The notes: generated by a model not told the origin, from the letters alone. A stretch of 6,791 nt of DNA from CAYLMG01 sp964464635 (GCA_964464635.1 CAYXGT010000113.1:1-6791); one strand, 5' to 3'. Numbered from the stretch's first letter, positions 1 through 6,791 are shown. Numbers and translations: made by a program.

Positions 1-2330
1 GTTATTAAGGAATTGGCATGCTGGAAGACAACCTTATCCATTACTTTATATACTTCTTTACTTTCCTTGACCAGGCCATAATAATCAAGAAGCTGGGCAA
101 AAACATAATTGGAGGTCGTATAGACGTCTTGTCCCTGTTCCGATTCTACTGCTTTGCCATCTTCTGTCCGGCACATGGCCCAGCCCATGAGAGTCCGGTT
201 ATTCTTATAAATCGTCTTGAGGATTTTTTTGGCCCTCTCATCAGAGATAAAAGGCTCCTCTCCCATGGCGATCAATGACCACAAGGCATCCAGCTGATTG
301 ATCCATGTATCCGTATTTGTTTTTCCCGTCTCAGGGTCATAGCAGGTGACATAATACTGCAGTCTCTGACCACGGCTGTTTTTATCATCCCGCCACATTT
401 GCTCGAATATTGCAGAGACTTTTTTAAAGTGCTCCTCGTATTGCTTCTTGGCGGATGCATCCTTCATCATATCAGCCATAATAATCATAGCCTGACAAAC
501 CGCCATAAAAATCGTCACATCATAGGCGTCGACGCCAAACAATGGTAAATTATCGAAGGTGTTCTTGACTTCATCGGGATAACCTTCCGGGATACCGTCA
601 CCGTCGATATCGAGTTCTTTCAGGTGCTCGAATCCGAATTTCAGTGTCTTCCAGTTTTTCTTTAAAAAATCGGTATTGCTCGTGAATTTGACATTGCGCA
701 ATACTCTTGTGGCCAGCTTAGGGAAAAGGTCCACCCAATAATTGTCATTGTACCAGGCGTAATCGCTGACATTGCGCAGGGCATGGCCTTTCGGCAAAGC
801 TCCTACATCATGCGACACAGAACCTTTGACCTTAATAACATCTCTTATCTGTGTCAGTGACATACCTATATATTCTTCCGGGTAGTCCTCAAAATGTTTT
901 CTTGCTTCAACAAAAGATGCATGCAAATGATAATAACGCTCGTTTGTATTCTCCCTGTTTATCGAGTCAATAAAACTCTGGCAGAGCTCTTCTTCTATAT
1001 TTGGGAAAAGTATAAGCAGTACCATGGAATACCAATCCACATCCGAAGGGTCGATATAGGCGTAATCGAAACATTCCAGGAACCTGGCTCTGTCCCTGCC
1101 GTTCTTATCTTCGATCCAGACTGCGGCATTTGACAACGGAAAACTAAATTCATTCAAAATCAGCCGGGTCAGTCTCAATGCGCCGGTTCTGTCATTCTTA
1201 TAGGATGGACTTTTTTTGATCTGATCGAATATCCTGTTCTGGATTGTGAGTGTTCGGCTCAGCCATTTAGGATAATGATCCAGGGCTAATTTTACCATAT
1301 CCAAGGCCCTGTTTTTTTTATCCTTAAAACTTTTGACATATTTTCGCTCGAACTTTTTGCCGTCAATAAAGCGTTGTTCGGGGAAATCAAGAACAACAGC
1401 TAACGGAATCTTTATTGATGCTTTCGGCTTTAACTTGAAACTAAGACTGACGGCCGCTCCATAATCCTGATTAAGTATGGGTTTTCTCTTTTCGTAAAAA
1501 CTGCCGTCATCATTCAATAACAAATCCTGTTTAAGCCGGTTTAAGCAAAAATAAGGTTGCGTATCAATCTCAACACCTTTGATTTCAGGTACAGCGATAA
1601 CCATTCTGTCCTGAACTTCCTTGCTGGCCATCACTACTCCAATCATACCTGCACGACTAAAATCTTCATGCACATGGCCTTTGATTGGTGCCGAGCAGAT
1701 ATAAACGGTGTCCTGATCCGTTGGTTTTAGTTCCTTTTCCTGAAGATTTACTAAAGAGGGTCTGGGTATGACCAAAGTAATTTCCTTAAGCTTATTTGAC
1801 GTATTCTTTACCTCATATTCCTCTACACCGATTGGCATTAGTGCCTGGTTATTTCCGGACAAAAAAGGAGAAACGAATCTTCTTGTCACGCCAACGTTTC
1901 CCAGCTTATAAACCATTTCCGCTAAAGGTGTAGCAAGAGAAATTGAAGTTTGCCTTTCGGTTACCGGTGGGTGATAATAATTCTTCAAGGCGGGTACATC
2001 GTCTGTACCTTCAACGGCTTTTGGATCTTTTGTAGTAAGCATTGCGTATTCATCATTAAAACGAACAAACGGCGCCGAGCCTAATTGAATGGCATTTTGA
2101 TTTAGCAATATCAGTCTGCCGGCATTATTAAGCCTGTTATATAAGCCTTCGGGTGATATACCTGTCGAACAGGTCGGAGCGCCCTGCAGGGCGATAGTAT
2201 GAGGGAACTGGAGGGTTTTTGACATTCCCTGAAAATGAACCTTCATTTTATTTTTTTTATAAATGTCGGATATCTGTTTTCCCGAAATTGTAAAAACGTC
2301 ACTTATCTTTAAACTACGAGCTTGTGGCAT
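1..2330 (-). CDS. GH116-type glycoside hydrolase (beta-glucosidase/beta-xylosidase-like), C-terminus cut by window edge
   Basis: An open frame of 776 codons starts at ATG 2330 and runs off the left edge without a stop. AAGGAG lies 7 nt before the start (2338-2343). The family hydrolyses beta-glucosides or beta-xylosides with retention. An N-terminal beta-sandwich domain (about residues 1-350) is followed by an (alpha/alpha)6 catalytic domain. Against GBA2 and TxGH116, recalled from memory, E419 (in FLECFDY) fits the nucleophile, D430 a sugar-binding Asp, H507 (VSHDVG) a conserved His, and D593 (NTFDNLP) the acid/base. The DGDG-containing stretch before NTFD and the following GVDAY are also family-like. 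The usual glycine-rich PLGGIG loop and the DQLxGQW motif are altered (residues 50-62 and 678-684), so it is a divergent member. No signal peptide or membrane segment is seen, so it is probably cytoplasmic. Its neighbours suggest action on xylo-oligosaccharides, as proposed for some archaeal GH116 enzymes. Family assignment is fairly sure; substrate is inferred. The last sugar-binding residues of the family probably lie outside the window. Confidence 0.8.
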   Translation of the reverse strand, partial: MPQARSLKISDVFTISGKQISDIYKKNKMKVHFQGMSKTLQFPHTIALQGAPTCSTGISPEGLYNRLNNAGRLILLNQNAIQLGSAPFVRFNDEYAMLTTKDPKAVEGTDDVPALKNYYHPPVTERQTSISLATPLAEMVYKLGNVGVTRRFVSPFLSGNNQALMPIGVEEYEVKNTSNKLKEITLVIPRPSLVNLQEKELKPTDQDTVYICSAPIKGHVHEDFSRAGMIGVVMASKEVQDRMVIAVPEIKGVEIDTQPYFCLNRLKQDLLLNDDGSFYEKRKPILNQDYGAAVSLSFKLKPKASIKIPLAVVLDFPEQRFIDGKKFERKYVKSFKDKKNRALDMVKLALDHYPKWLSRTLTIQNRIFDQIKKSPSYKNDRTGALRLTRLILNEFSFPLSNAAVWIEDKNGRDRARFLECFDYAYIDPSDVDWYSMVLLILFPNIEEELCQSFIDSINRENTNERYYHLHASFVEARKHFEDYPEEYIGMSLTQIRDVIKVKGSVSHDVGALPKGHALRNVSDYAWYNDNYWVDLFPKLATRVLRNVKFTSNTDFLKKNWKTLKFGFEHLKELDIDGDGIPEGYPDEVKNTFDNLPLFGVDAYDVTIFMAVCQAMIIMADMMKDASAKKQYEEHFKKVSAIFEQMWRDDKNSRGQRLQYYVTCYDPETGKTNTDTWINQLDALWSLIAMGEEPFISDERAKKILKTIYKNNRTLMGWAMCRTEDGKAVESEQGQDVYTTSNYVFAQLLDYYGLVKESKEVYKVMDKVVFQHANSLI

Positions 2331-2371
2331 TTAATGTCTCCTTTGTTAGCCTTATGTTTACCGTTTAATAC

Positions 2372-2400
2372 AACATACAAAAGCAAAAACGCTTTTGCAA
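2372..2400 (-). promoter_or_regulatory. Candidate sigma70-like promoter for the GH116 gene
   Basis: On the minus strand TTGCAA (2395-2400) is followed after exactly 17 nt by TATGTT (2372-2377). Each box matches four of six consensus positions. Transcription would begin near 2365, giving a leader of about 35 nt that contains the AAGGAG ribosome site at 2338-2343. The spacer contains most of a near-palindrome. This is pattern matching only, and the gene could equally be read through from the upstream GH3 gene. Confidence 0.3.
2383..2398. promoter_or_regulatory. 16-bp near-palindrome with central CG, candidate LacI-family operator
   Basis: Read on the minus strand it is GCAAAAGCGTTTTTGC. Seven of the eight symmetric base pairs match around a central CG, the layout typical of LacI/PurR-family operators. 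It sits about 60 nt before the GH116 start, mostly between the candidate -35 and -10 boxes, where a bound repressor would block RNA polymerase. It does not fit the Bacillus cre consensus, because the outer TG...CA is missing. LacI-type regulators commonly control sugar-use genes, but no regulator gene is visible here. Confidence 0.4.
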
Positions 2401-2425
2401 AGAAGCACCGGTTTATATGCGCTAA

Positions 2426-4261
2426 TTAACAATATGATAATTTTAAAGTCGATTCTTTCTTCTTCGCTGGCTTTTTAACAGCAGTTGCTTTTTGAGAGCC
2501 AAGTTTTACGGGTAATTTTGTTGAACGACAAGGCTTAATCTTTCCGAAAAGCAAGTCAACCGCGGCTCTTATAGAATCGGGTGTGCCGCTGAAATTACAG
2601 ACGACAGCATCAGCCTCTTTTGTCGTGCCTTCTATATAAGGATAGTTTGTCACGATAACTATTTTTTTGCCCGCTGCTTTGAGCTTCCCGGCAAGCAGTT
2701 GATTGTTGCCTGATTTGACGATTCGAGCGTAATAGTTGGTCATAACAACAAGGTCAGCTTCCCCGGCAAGTTCGAGGCACTCTTTTATCTCTTCGTCGAA
2801 GGCGGAGAACTCCGTATCGACCAGAATTAAATTTGTCGAATGTTCTACCATTGCCTCGCAGAACATATGCTGATGCATGTAAGGGTCTTTTCCGCAAAAT
2901 TCATAGGGAATTCGCTGCTCGACAACCAGCATCTTCTTTTTCGGATTCAACGGCAGCATTTTCTTGTTATCACGCATTACAATCAGGGCCTTTTTCGCGA
3001 CGTCCCAGGAGAAATCAACAACCGGTTTGCCCAGTGCGTAATCTTGCGCTTTTTTCGGGTCTTTCTTACCGGCTGATTCGAACAGTCCCTGGTCGTACTT
3101 CATATTCAAAAGATGTGTTACTGCTTCGTTGAGCCTTTCTTCAGATAGAAAGCCTGTTTTAACAGCCTCTAAAAGCCCAAAGAAGCACTGCGACCTCGAT
3201 TCGTCATCGGCTTTTAACAGAATCGTATCGCATCCCGCCTTTATCGCCATTGCGCAGGCCTGTGGGAGAGGCCATTTCTTGAGGATTGCAGCCATACCAA
3301 TAGCGTCGGAAACTATAACGCCGTTAAATCCCAGTTCTTCTCTTAATAATCCGGTGAGGAGTTTTTCGGATAAAGTCGTTGGGAACTTATCGTCGTATGC
3401 GGGGTAAACAGAGTGTCCTGTCATAATGGCCTTTACTCCGGCGTCGATTGCTGCCTTGAAAGGAACCAGCTCGACTTCCTGTATCCTTTTCTTGCTGGCC
3501 TTGATTACTTCCAGCACATCATGGGCGTCAGTGAACGAATCACCTCTGCCGGGGAAATGTTTTGCTGTTGCAGCGATGTTGCCGTCTTGAAAACCTTTCA
3601 GCAGTGCAACTGCATGCTTTGCGCAGGTCTCGGGGTCATCGCTGAACGACCTGACCCCGATTTCAGGATTTTTCGGATTTATATTTACATCGCAGACCGG
3701 CGAATACATTTGCGTAACGCCGATATTGCTTAGCTGCTTTGCAATAGTCAGGCCGATTTTATAAGTCATCTTAGTGTCGCCGATAGCAGCCATACCCATT
3801 GGCGGCGGGAACTGCCTTATCCCGCCGGCCATATAATCGTTCTTAAAATCGCCCTCGAAATCAATGGTCATGTGCAGGGGAATTCCGCTTGGCCTACCAA
3901 TTGCGATTTTCTGTAACTTATTCAAATCCTTCGTATAGTCTTCGGGTGTTATACTAATGCCGAAGGTTTTACCGGCAAAATAAGTATTCGAAATGGCAAA
4001 GTAACCTTTTGGCTTTTTGAAATTCTTGTCAACTTGTGAATTGCCCCAGTAAAGGTTTTTGCAGGTCTCGACGGCATAAGGCTCAAGGCAGAGGCCGCCG
4101 CATTGTAACCTTGTGATTTGTTCGATCCCGCTCGGTGTTATCATAGCTCCACGCCGGGTAAATGTTAAAACCTGGCCGACCTTTTCCTCCAGGGTCATTT
4201 TTGCTACCTTTTTACTGACGAATGCATCTCTTTTCGCGTTGCTTTTTTTTGTCTTTGCCAT
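2426..4261 (-). CDS. Two-domain GH3 glycosidase, NagZ-like (beta-N-acetylhexosaminidase type)
   Basis: This complete 611-residue protein starts at ATG 4261, with AAGAGGAG (4268-4275) 6 nt upstream. Residues about 20-395 form the GH3 TIM-barrel domain. DFEG (134-137) marks the sugar-binding Asp, IGVRSFSDDP (201-210) is a family signature, and KHFPGRGD (234-241) leads into D245-A-H247, the Asp-His dyad that acts as acid/base in NagZ-type enzymes. VSDAIGM contains the likely nucleophile D319. Residues about 410-575 form a second alpha/beta domain, as in two-domain Bacillus-type NagZ. The ends are lysine-rich (MAKTKKSNAK; KKPAKKK near the C-terminus), and no signal peptide is seen, so the enzyme is probably cytoplasmic. 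It follows the PfkB kinase gene by 24 nt, so the two are probably co-transcribed. The dyad predicts cleavage, or in some relatives phosphorolysis, of N-acetylglucosaminides. The xylan-type neighbours leave beta-xylosidase or beta-glucosidase activity possible. Family certain; substrate open. Confidence 0.92.
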   Translation of the reverse strand: MAKTKKSNAKRDAFVSKKVAKMTLEEKVGQVLTFTRRGAMITPSGIEQITRLQCGGLCLEPYAVETCKNLYWGNSQVDKNFKKPKGYFAISNTYFAGKTFGISITPEDYTKDLNKLQKIAIGRPSGIPLHMTIDFEGDFKNDYMAGGIRQFPPPMGMAAIGDTKMTYKIGLTIAKQLSNIGVTQMYSPVCDVNINPKNPEIGVRSFSDDPETCAKHAVALLKGFQDGNIAATAKHFPGRGDSFTDAHDVLEVIKASKKRIQEVELVPFKAAIDAGVKAIMTGHSVYPAYDDKFPTTLSEKLLTGLLREELGFNGVIVSDAIGMAAILKKWPLPQACAMAIKAGCDTILLKADDESRSQCFFGLLEAVKTGFLSEERLNEAVTHLLNMKYDQGLFESAGKKDPKKAQDYALGKPVVDFSWDVAKKALIVMRDNKKMLPLNPKKKMLVVEQRIPYEFCGKDPYMHQHMFCEAMVEHSTNLILVDTEFSAFDEEIKECLELAGEADLVVMTNYYARIVKSGNNQLLAGKLKAAGKKIVIVTNYPYIEGTTKEADAVVCNFSGTPDSIRAAVDLLFGKIKPCRSTKLPVKLGSQKATAVKKPAKKKESTLKLSYC

Positions 4262-4285
4262 ATATATCTCCTCTTGTTACTTAGT

Positions 4286-5503
4286 TTACGATTCCCATTT
4301 GCCACTGTTATTCGGTCCGACCCAGAATTTGCGTTCATACTTCCAGCCGGCCGTGGTAATGTTAAAATCTTTTGTTTTCCATCCTGCTTCGATTCGTTTC
4401 GTTAAATCATCGAAGCCTTTGTTCCATGTAAGACCGTCGGGAACGGTAACATTCATACTCCCGGCGGCATTTGCATATCTCAGACAGGATTCGATACTAT
4501 GTCCCCAGACGAATGCGGAAAGAAATCCTGCAATTGCCGAATCACCGGAACCGAGTGCTCCCACGAATTTTTCTTCCTTGTAAACAGGGAACCAAAGTTC
4601 GCGATTGGCCCAGTTGTCGAGGTCAGCGCATCCTGCTGCACCCATCTTTTTGAGCCTATCCTTATCAGCGGTCCGAACATATAATCCTCTGTGGCCACAT
4701 TTTACCATGGCTATTGCCGTACCCATTTCTATTAAATCATTTCCTAAAGTGGAAATCTCTTTGACCGTCATATGGTCAAGGACGCTTTCCTTGGGACCGA
4801 GTTTTTCCTTTTTTTCTAAAAATTTTTCTTTATAAAGAAAATAAAATATCTCTTCCGCGCTTGGCACCATGATATCCGACAATGGTACCCAGTCATTAAG
4901 AATTGCTTTCCAGTCGACCTGGCCGGCGTAACTGTTTACATCAGGAAGTGAGAGGTCAAGCGCGGTCGTAGTCCTTAATTCTTTGGTTTTTTTAAGGATT
5001 TTTGTTAACTCACGACCCGTGTTTTCATAAAGCTTTCTCATCCACGGCGGATACCCAAAAAGCATCAGTTTTGAACGTTGCACAAGATCGAAATTCATAT
5101 CATCATAACCAAATGTATCATTTGCACCACAATGATGCAGATAAAAACGGTCGATGCCGGGAATACAAATCGCTATAGTATACGATGTTGATTCACCATC
5201 CACTACTTGAATACCTTCAAAATGACCTTCATGCTCTTCATACCATCTAAGAATCTGTTTGCCAAAGTCATCATTCCCTATCTTGCCAATTAATTCAGTT
5301 TTAACACCAAGCCGGCGGATAGATACGCCGGCATTTGTAACAGGACCTCCTCCGACAACAACACATTGGCCCATATTAATCATTTTGCCGGGGACAAGGA
5401 CGTCTGTCATCTTGTCAACTTTTCCCTTGATTGTAAAAGCAGGTATTAAATCAAGGCAGGTATGCCCCGCGGCAACGATTTCAAGATCCTTTTTATTACC
5501 CAC
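4286..5503 (-). CDS. PfkB-family (ribokinase-like) carbohydrate kinase, substrate unknown
   Basis: This ATP-dependent kinase should phosphorylate a sugar or related small molecule in the cytoplasm. I choose a GTG start at 5503, giving 405 residues, because AAAGGAG (5510-5516) lies 6 nt upstream and the fold begins at once (DLEIVAAGHTCLDL, residues 6-19). The longer frame from ATG 5647 would overlap the GH10 gene by 95 nt and adds residues unlike the family. GGGPVTNAG (51-59) is the first PfkB signature and contacts substrate. GALGSGDSAIAGFL (315-328) is the second, with D321 the expected catalytic base; the usual GAGDA core is GSGDS here. It is longer than the typical 300-340 residues, owing to a charged insert around 219-260 and a C-terminal tail rich in Trp, Tyr, Lys and Gly after about 365. 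The N-terminal GHxCLDxIPxF resembles an uncharacterised subfamily. It lies 49 nt after GH10 and 24 nt before GH3, so it is probably co-transcribed and handles a sugar released by the hydrolases. Confidence 0.88.
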   Translation of the reverse strand: MGNKKDLEIVAAGHTCLDLIPAFTIKGKVDKMTDVLVPGKMINMGQCVVVGGGPVTNAGVSIRRLGVKTELIGKIGNDDFGKQILRWYEEHEGHFEGIQVVDGESTSYTIAICIPGIDRFYLHHCGANDTFGYDDMNFDLVQRSKLMLFGYPPWMRKLYENTGRELTKILKKTKELRTTTALDLSLPDVNSYAGQVDWKAILNDWVPLSDIMVPSAEEIFYFLYKEKFLEKKEKLGPKESVLDHMTVKEISTLGNDLIEMGTAIAMVKCGHRGLYVRTADKDRLKKMGAAGCADLDNWANRELWFPVYKEEKFVGALGSGDSAIAGFLSAFVWGHSIESCLRYANAAGSMNVTVPDGLTWNKGFDDLTKRIEAGWKTKDFNITTAGWKYERKFWVGPNNSGKWES

Positions 5504-5509
5504 ATTAAA

Positions 5510-5516
5510 CTCCTTT
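5510..5516 (-). promoter_or_regulatory. Shine-Dalgarno site that fixes the GTG start of the PfkB kinase
   Basis: AAAGGAG on the minus strand lies 6 nt before GTG at 5503-5501. An ATG overlaps that GTG one base upstream, but it is in another frame and does not encode the kinase. This supports GTG as the true initiation codon. Confidence 0.75.
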
Positions 5517-5552
5517 GGATATTTTCCCGGTGTGTTATTTAACCTGTGATTT

Positions 5553-6635
5553 TTACTTATCGCTTTTGATTGTTTTAACGACGGCATCGAGGGCCGGTTT
5601 CGGTTTACAGTGACGGTCAAACAACATAGGATAGTCGGTTCTTCCACTTATGGGCATATAGTTGCGCCATGACTGGCCATCATGGACGGCCCAAAATGTC
5701 ACCCGGCTAATCTTGTCACGATGCTTATGAAAGAGCGAAAATATTTCAGCGTATCGGTCCGCCAGGTCTTTTTGAACGGAGTCCGGCAAGCCATCCGGGT
5801 ATGGATTATGCTTTTTCTGTGTTTCGGGATCAAAGGAGGCCAGGTCCACCAGCCTGGAATCCACAGGATAAAAAGGAAGCACGCCGACGTCCAGCTCCGT
5901 CACCATTAGCTTGACGCCAAATTTTGAAAGAGCCAGGATGGCGGTCTCAATATCTTCGATTTGCGGATAATCCAGAAACCAGTGTCCCTGTATGCCGAGG
6001 CCGTCTATGCGGACGCCTTTTGACTGCAGGTTTTCAATCAGCCGAATAACACTTTCACATTTGGACTGCTTTACAAAATCGTATTCGTTATAGTAAAGCT
6101 GGGCGCTGGGGTCAGCTTCGTGTGCATATTCGAAGGCCTTTTGCACGTAATCTTCACCGATGATTTCAAGCCATTTGCATTTTCTATAAGACCCGTCCGC
6201 TGCAATTGCTTCATTGACGACATCCCAGCCGTGGATTTTGCCTTTGTAGCGGCCCATTACAGTGAAGATATGCTCTTTCATTCGCTCAAGTAACGCTTCG
6301 CGGGTTAATTGATTGCCGGACTCGTCCATAAACACCCAATCCGGCGTTTGATAAAACCAGACGAGATTGTGACCGACTACGAACATTTTGTCCTTCTGAC
6401 TCAAGGCCGCAAAACGGTCCGCCGGTTCGAAATTATACTTATTCGGCTCGGGGTGAATCTCTTCCCATTTGAGAATATTTTCCGCCACAATGCTGTTAAA
6501 GTGTTTTTCCACAAGGGCAAGTGCCTGTGGCTCTTTACCCAGAATTTGCCCCAGACTCAAGGCGGCACCTATATAAAAATCGTCCTTGAATACATCTTTC
6601 AATGCAGGTTGATTTTGTGCTTTGTCATTACTCAT
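5553..6635 (-). CDS. GH10 endo-1,4-beta-xylanase, probably intracellular
   Basis: This 360-residue protein is a single GH10 TIM barrel without carbohydrate-binding modules, close to the usual catalytic-domain length. It hydrolyses beta-1,4-xylosidic bonds with retention. Visible signatures are FYIGAAL (20-26), KWEEIHPEP (56-64) leading to the substrate cleft, GHNLVW (88-93), WDVVNEA (137-143) with acid/base E142, YNEYD (182-186), GIQGHW (214-219) with H218, VTELDV (245-250) with nucleophile E247, and FWAVHDGQSW (314-323). In the motif usually read as HTLVWHxQ the second His is Phe (F94). The N-terminus is hydrophilic with no signal peptide, so it probably acts in the cytoplasm on imported xylo-oligosaccharides, as intracellular xylanases of other bacteria do. 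It begins 19 nt after the GH43-like gene and ends 49 nt before the kinase gene. An in-frame TTG directly before the ATG (6638) is an alternative start. Family certain. Confidence 0.95.
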   Translation of the reverse strand: MSNDKAQNQPALKDVFKDDFYIGAALSLGQILGKEPQALALVEKHFNSIVAENILKWEEIHPEPNKYNFEPADRFAALSQKDKMFVVGHNLVWFYQTPDWVFMDESGNQLTREALLERMKEHIFTVMGRYKGKIHGWDVVNEAIAADGSYRKCKWLEIIGEDYVQKAFEYAHEADPSAQLYYNEYDFVKQSKCESVIRLIENLQSKGVRIDGLGIQGHWFLDYPQIEDIETAILALSKFGVKLMVTELDVGVLPFYPVDSRLVDLASFDPETQKKHNPYPDGLPDSVQKDLADRYAEIFSLFHKHRDKISRVTFWAVHDGQSWRNYMPISGRTDYPMLFDRHCKPKPALDAVVKTIKSDK

Positions 6636-6647
6636 CAAAGATTTCTG

Positions 6648-6652
6648 CTCCT
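6648..6652 (-). promoter_or_regulatory. Shine-Dalgarno site of the GH10 gene
   Basis: AGGAG on the minus strand lies 12 nt before ATG 6635 and 9 nt before TTG 6638. The spacing favours TTG slightly, while codon preference favours ATG. The two starts differ by one residue only. The site begins 2 nt after the stop codon of the upstream gene, consistent with translational coupling in an operon. Confidence 0.6.
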
Positions 6653-6654
6653 GA

Positions 6655-6791
6655 TTATTTTTCGTTTACTGTATATTCAAACCAGTCAAAATCCGCCGAA
6701 CTTGTGCACTTTTTGCCATTACCTGTAGCGTACATACCAAAATACACGCCGGTAAAGCACATCCCGTCGTCAAAACCTATCTCTTCAACGG
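6655..6791 (-). CDS. C-terminal end of a probable GH43 beta-xylosidase-like protein (partial)
   Basis: The last 44 codons and TAA stop of a gene entering from the right edge are visible. The end reads FTGVYFGMYATG (residues 12-23 of the fragment), followed by SADFDWFEY (31-39). The pattern FTG-x-F/Y-x-G-x-Y/C ... ADFDxFxY is what I recall from the C-terminal beta-sandwich of GH43 beta-xylosidases and arabinofuranosidases, where that domain packs against the catalytic propeller. The adjacent GH10 xylanase, 19 nt downstream, supports this. Other ConA-like or laminin-G-like sandwich domains can end similarly, so the family is a good guess and not a certainty. Nothing can be said of its catalytic residues or signal peptide. 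Confidence 0.55.
   Translation of the reverse strand, partial: VEEIGFDDGMCFTGVYFGMYATGNGKKCTSSADFDWFEYTVNEK

Noticed and set aside
2378..2397. CAAAAGC/GCTTTTG hairpin as a rho-independent terminator after the GH3 gene
   Set aside because: The stem is short and AT-rich with no following T-run on the minus strand. The overlapping central-CG palindrome fits an operator better.
2383..2398. Catabolite-repression cre box
   Set aside because: The central CG fits, but the outer TG and CA positions of the cre consensus are absent.
4113..4583. 156-codon plus-strand open frame
   Set aside because: It lies opposite the GH3 and PfkB genes, spans their junction, and shows no recognisable domain; a shadow frame.
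5311..5332. GCCGGCG/CGCCGGC hairpin with an 8-nt loop
   Set aside because: It lies within the PfkB coding region after the first signature, has no T-run, and its codons encode expected residues; probably chance.
5504..5647. Longer start (ATG 5647) for the PfkB kinase, adding 48 residues
   Set aside because: It would overlap the GH10 coding region by 95 nt, the extra residues do not look like a kinase N-terminus, and a good AAAGGAG precedes GTG 5503.
6309..6728. 139-codon plus-strand open frame
   Set aside because: It is antisense to the GH10 5' end and the GH43-like tail, both well supported by motifs; no protein signature of its own.

Overview
All five genes recognised here lie on the minus strand, head to tail and closely spaced. 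In transcription order (right to left) they are: the last 44 codons of a probable GH43 beta-xylosidase-like enzyme (6655-6791), a GH10 xylanase (5553-6635), a PfkB-family sugar kinase (4286-5503), a two-domain GH3 enzyme with the NagZ-type catalytic dyad (2426-4261), and a GH116-type glycoside hydrolase whose C-terminus runs off the left edge (1-2330). The gaps are 19, 49, 24 and 95 nt. The first four genes look like one operon. The wider gap before the GH116 gene holds a 16-bp near-palindrome lying between plausible -35 and -10 boxes, so that gene may have its own regulated promoter.

The four genes whose N-termini are visible show no signal peptide, lipobox or membrane segment. The likely reading is cytoplasmic processing of imported oligosaccharides. 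The GH10 and GH43 neighbours point to xylo-oligosaccharides. GH10 would cut internal xylosidic bonds, GH43, GH116 and GH3 would trim ends or side units, and the PfkB kinase would phosphorylate a released sugar. Free xylose normally enters metabolism through an isomerase and an FGGY-type xylulokinase, so a PfkB kinase here hints at a different sugar. No transporter, isomerase or regulator gene is inside the window.

Organism: every visible start has a good AGGAG-type Shine-Dalgarno sequence, which argues against Bacteroidetes, where such sites are weak. Base composition is moderate and slightly AT-leaning by eye. An intracellular set of hydrolases with a PfkB kinase would suit an anaerobic polysaccharide degrader, perhaps of the Planctomycetes/PVC group or a Firmicute-like lineage. 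This taxonomic guess is weak. The window looks like a chromosomal carbohydrate-utilisation locus. I see no mobile element, CRISPR array, tRNA or rRNA. The most interesting points are the divergent GH116, the unassigned PfkB kinase, the NagZ-like GH3 in a xylan setting, and the candidate LacI-type operator.
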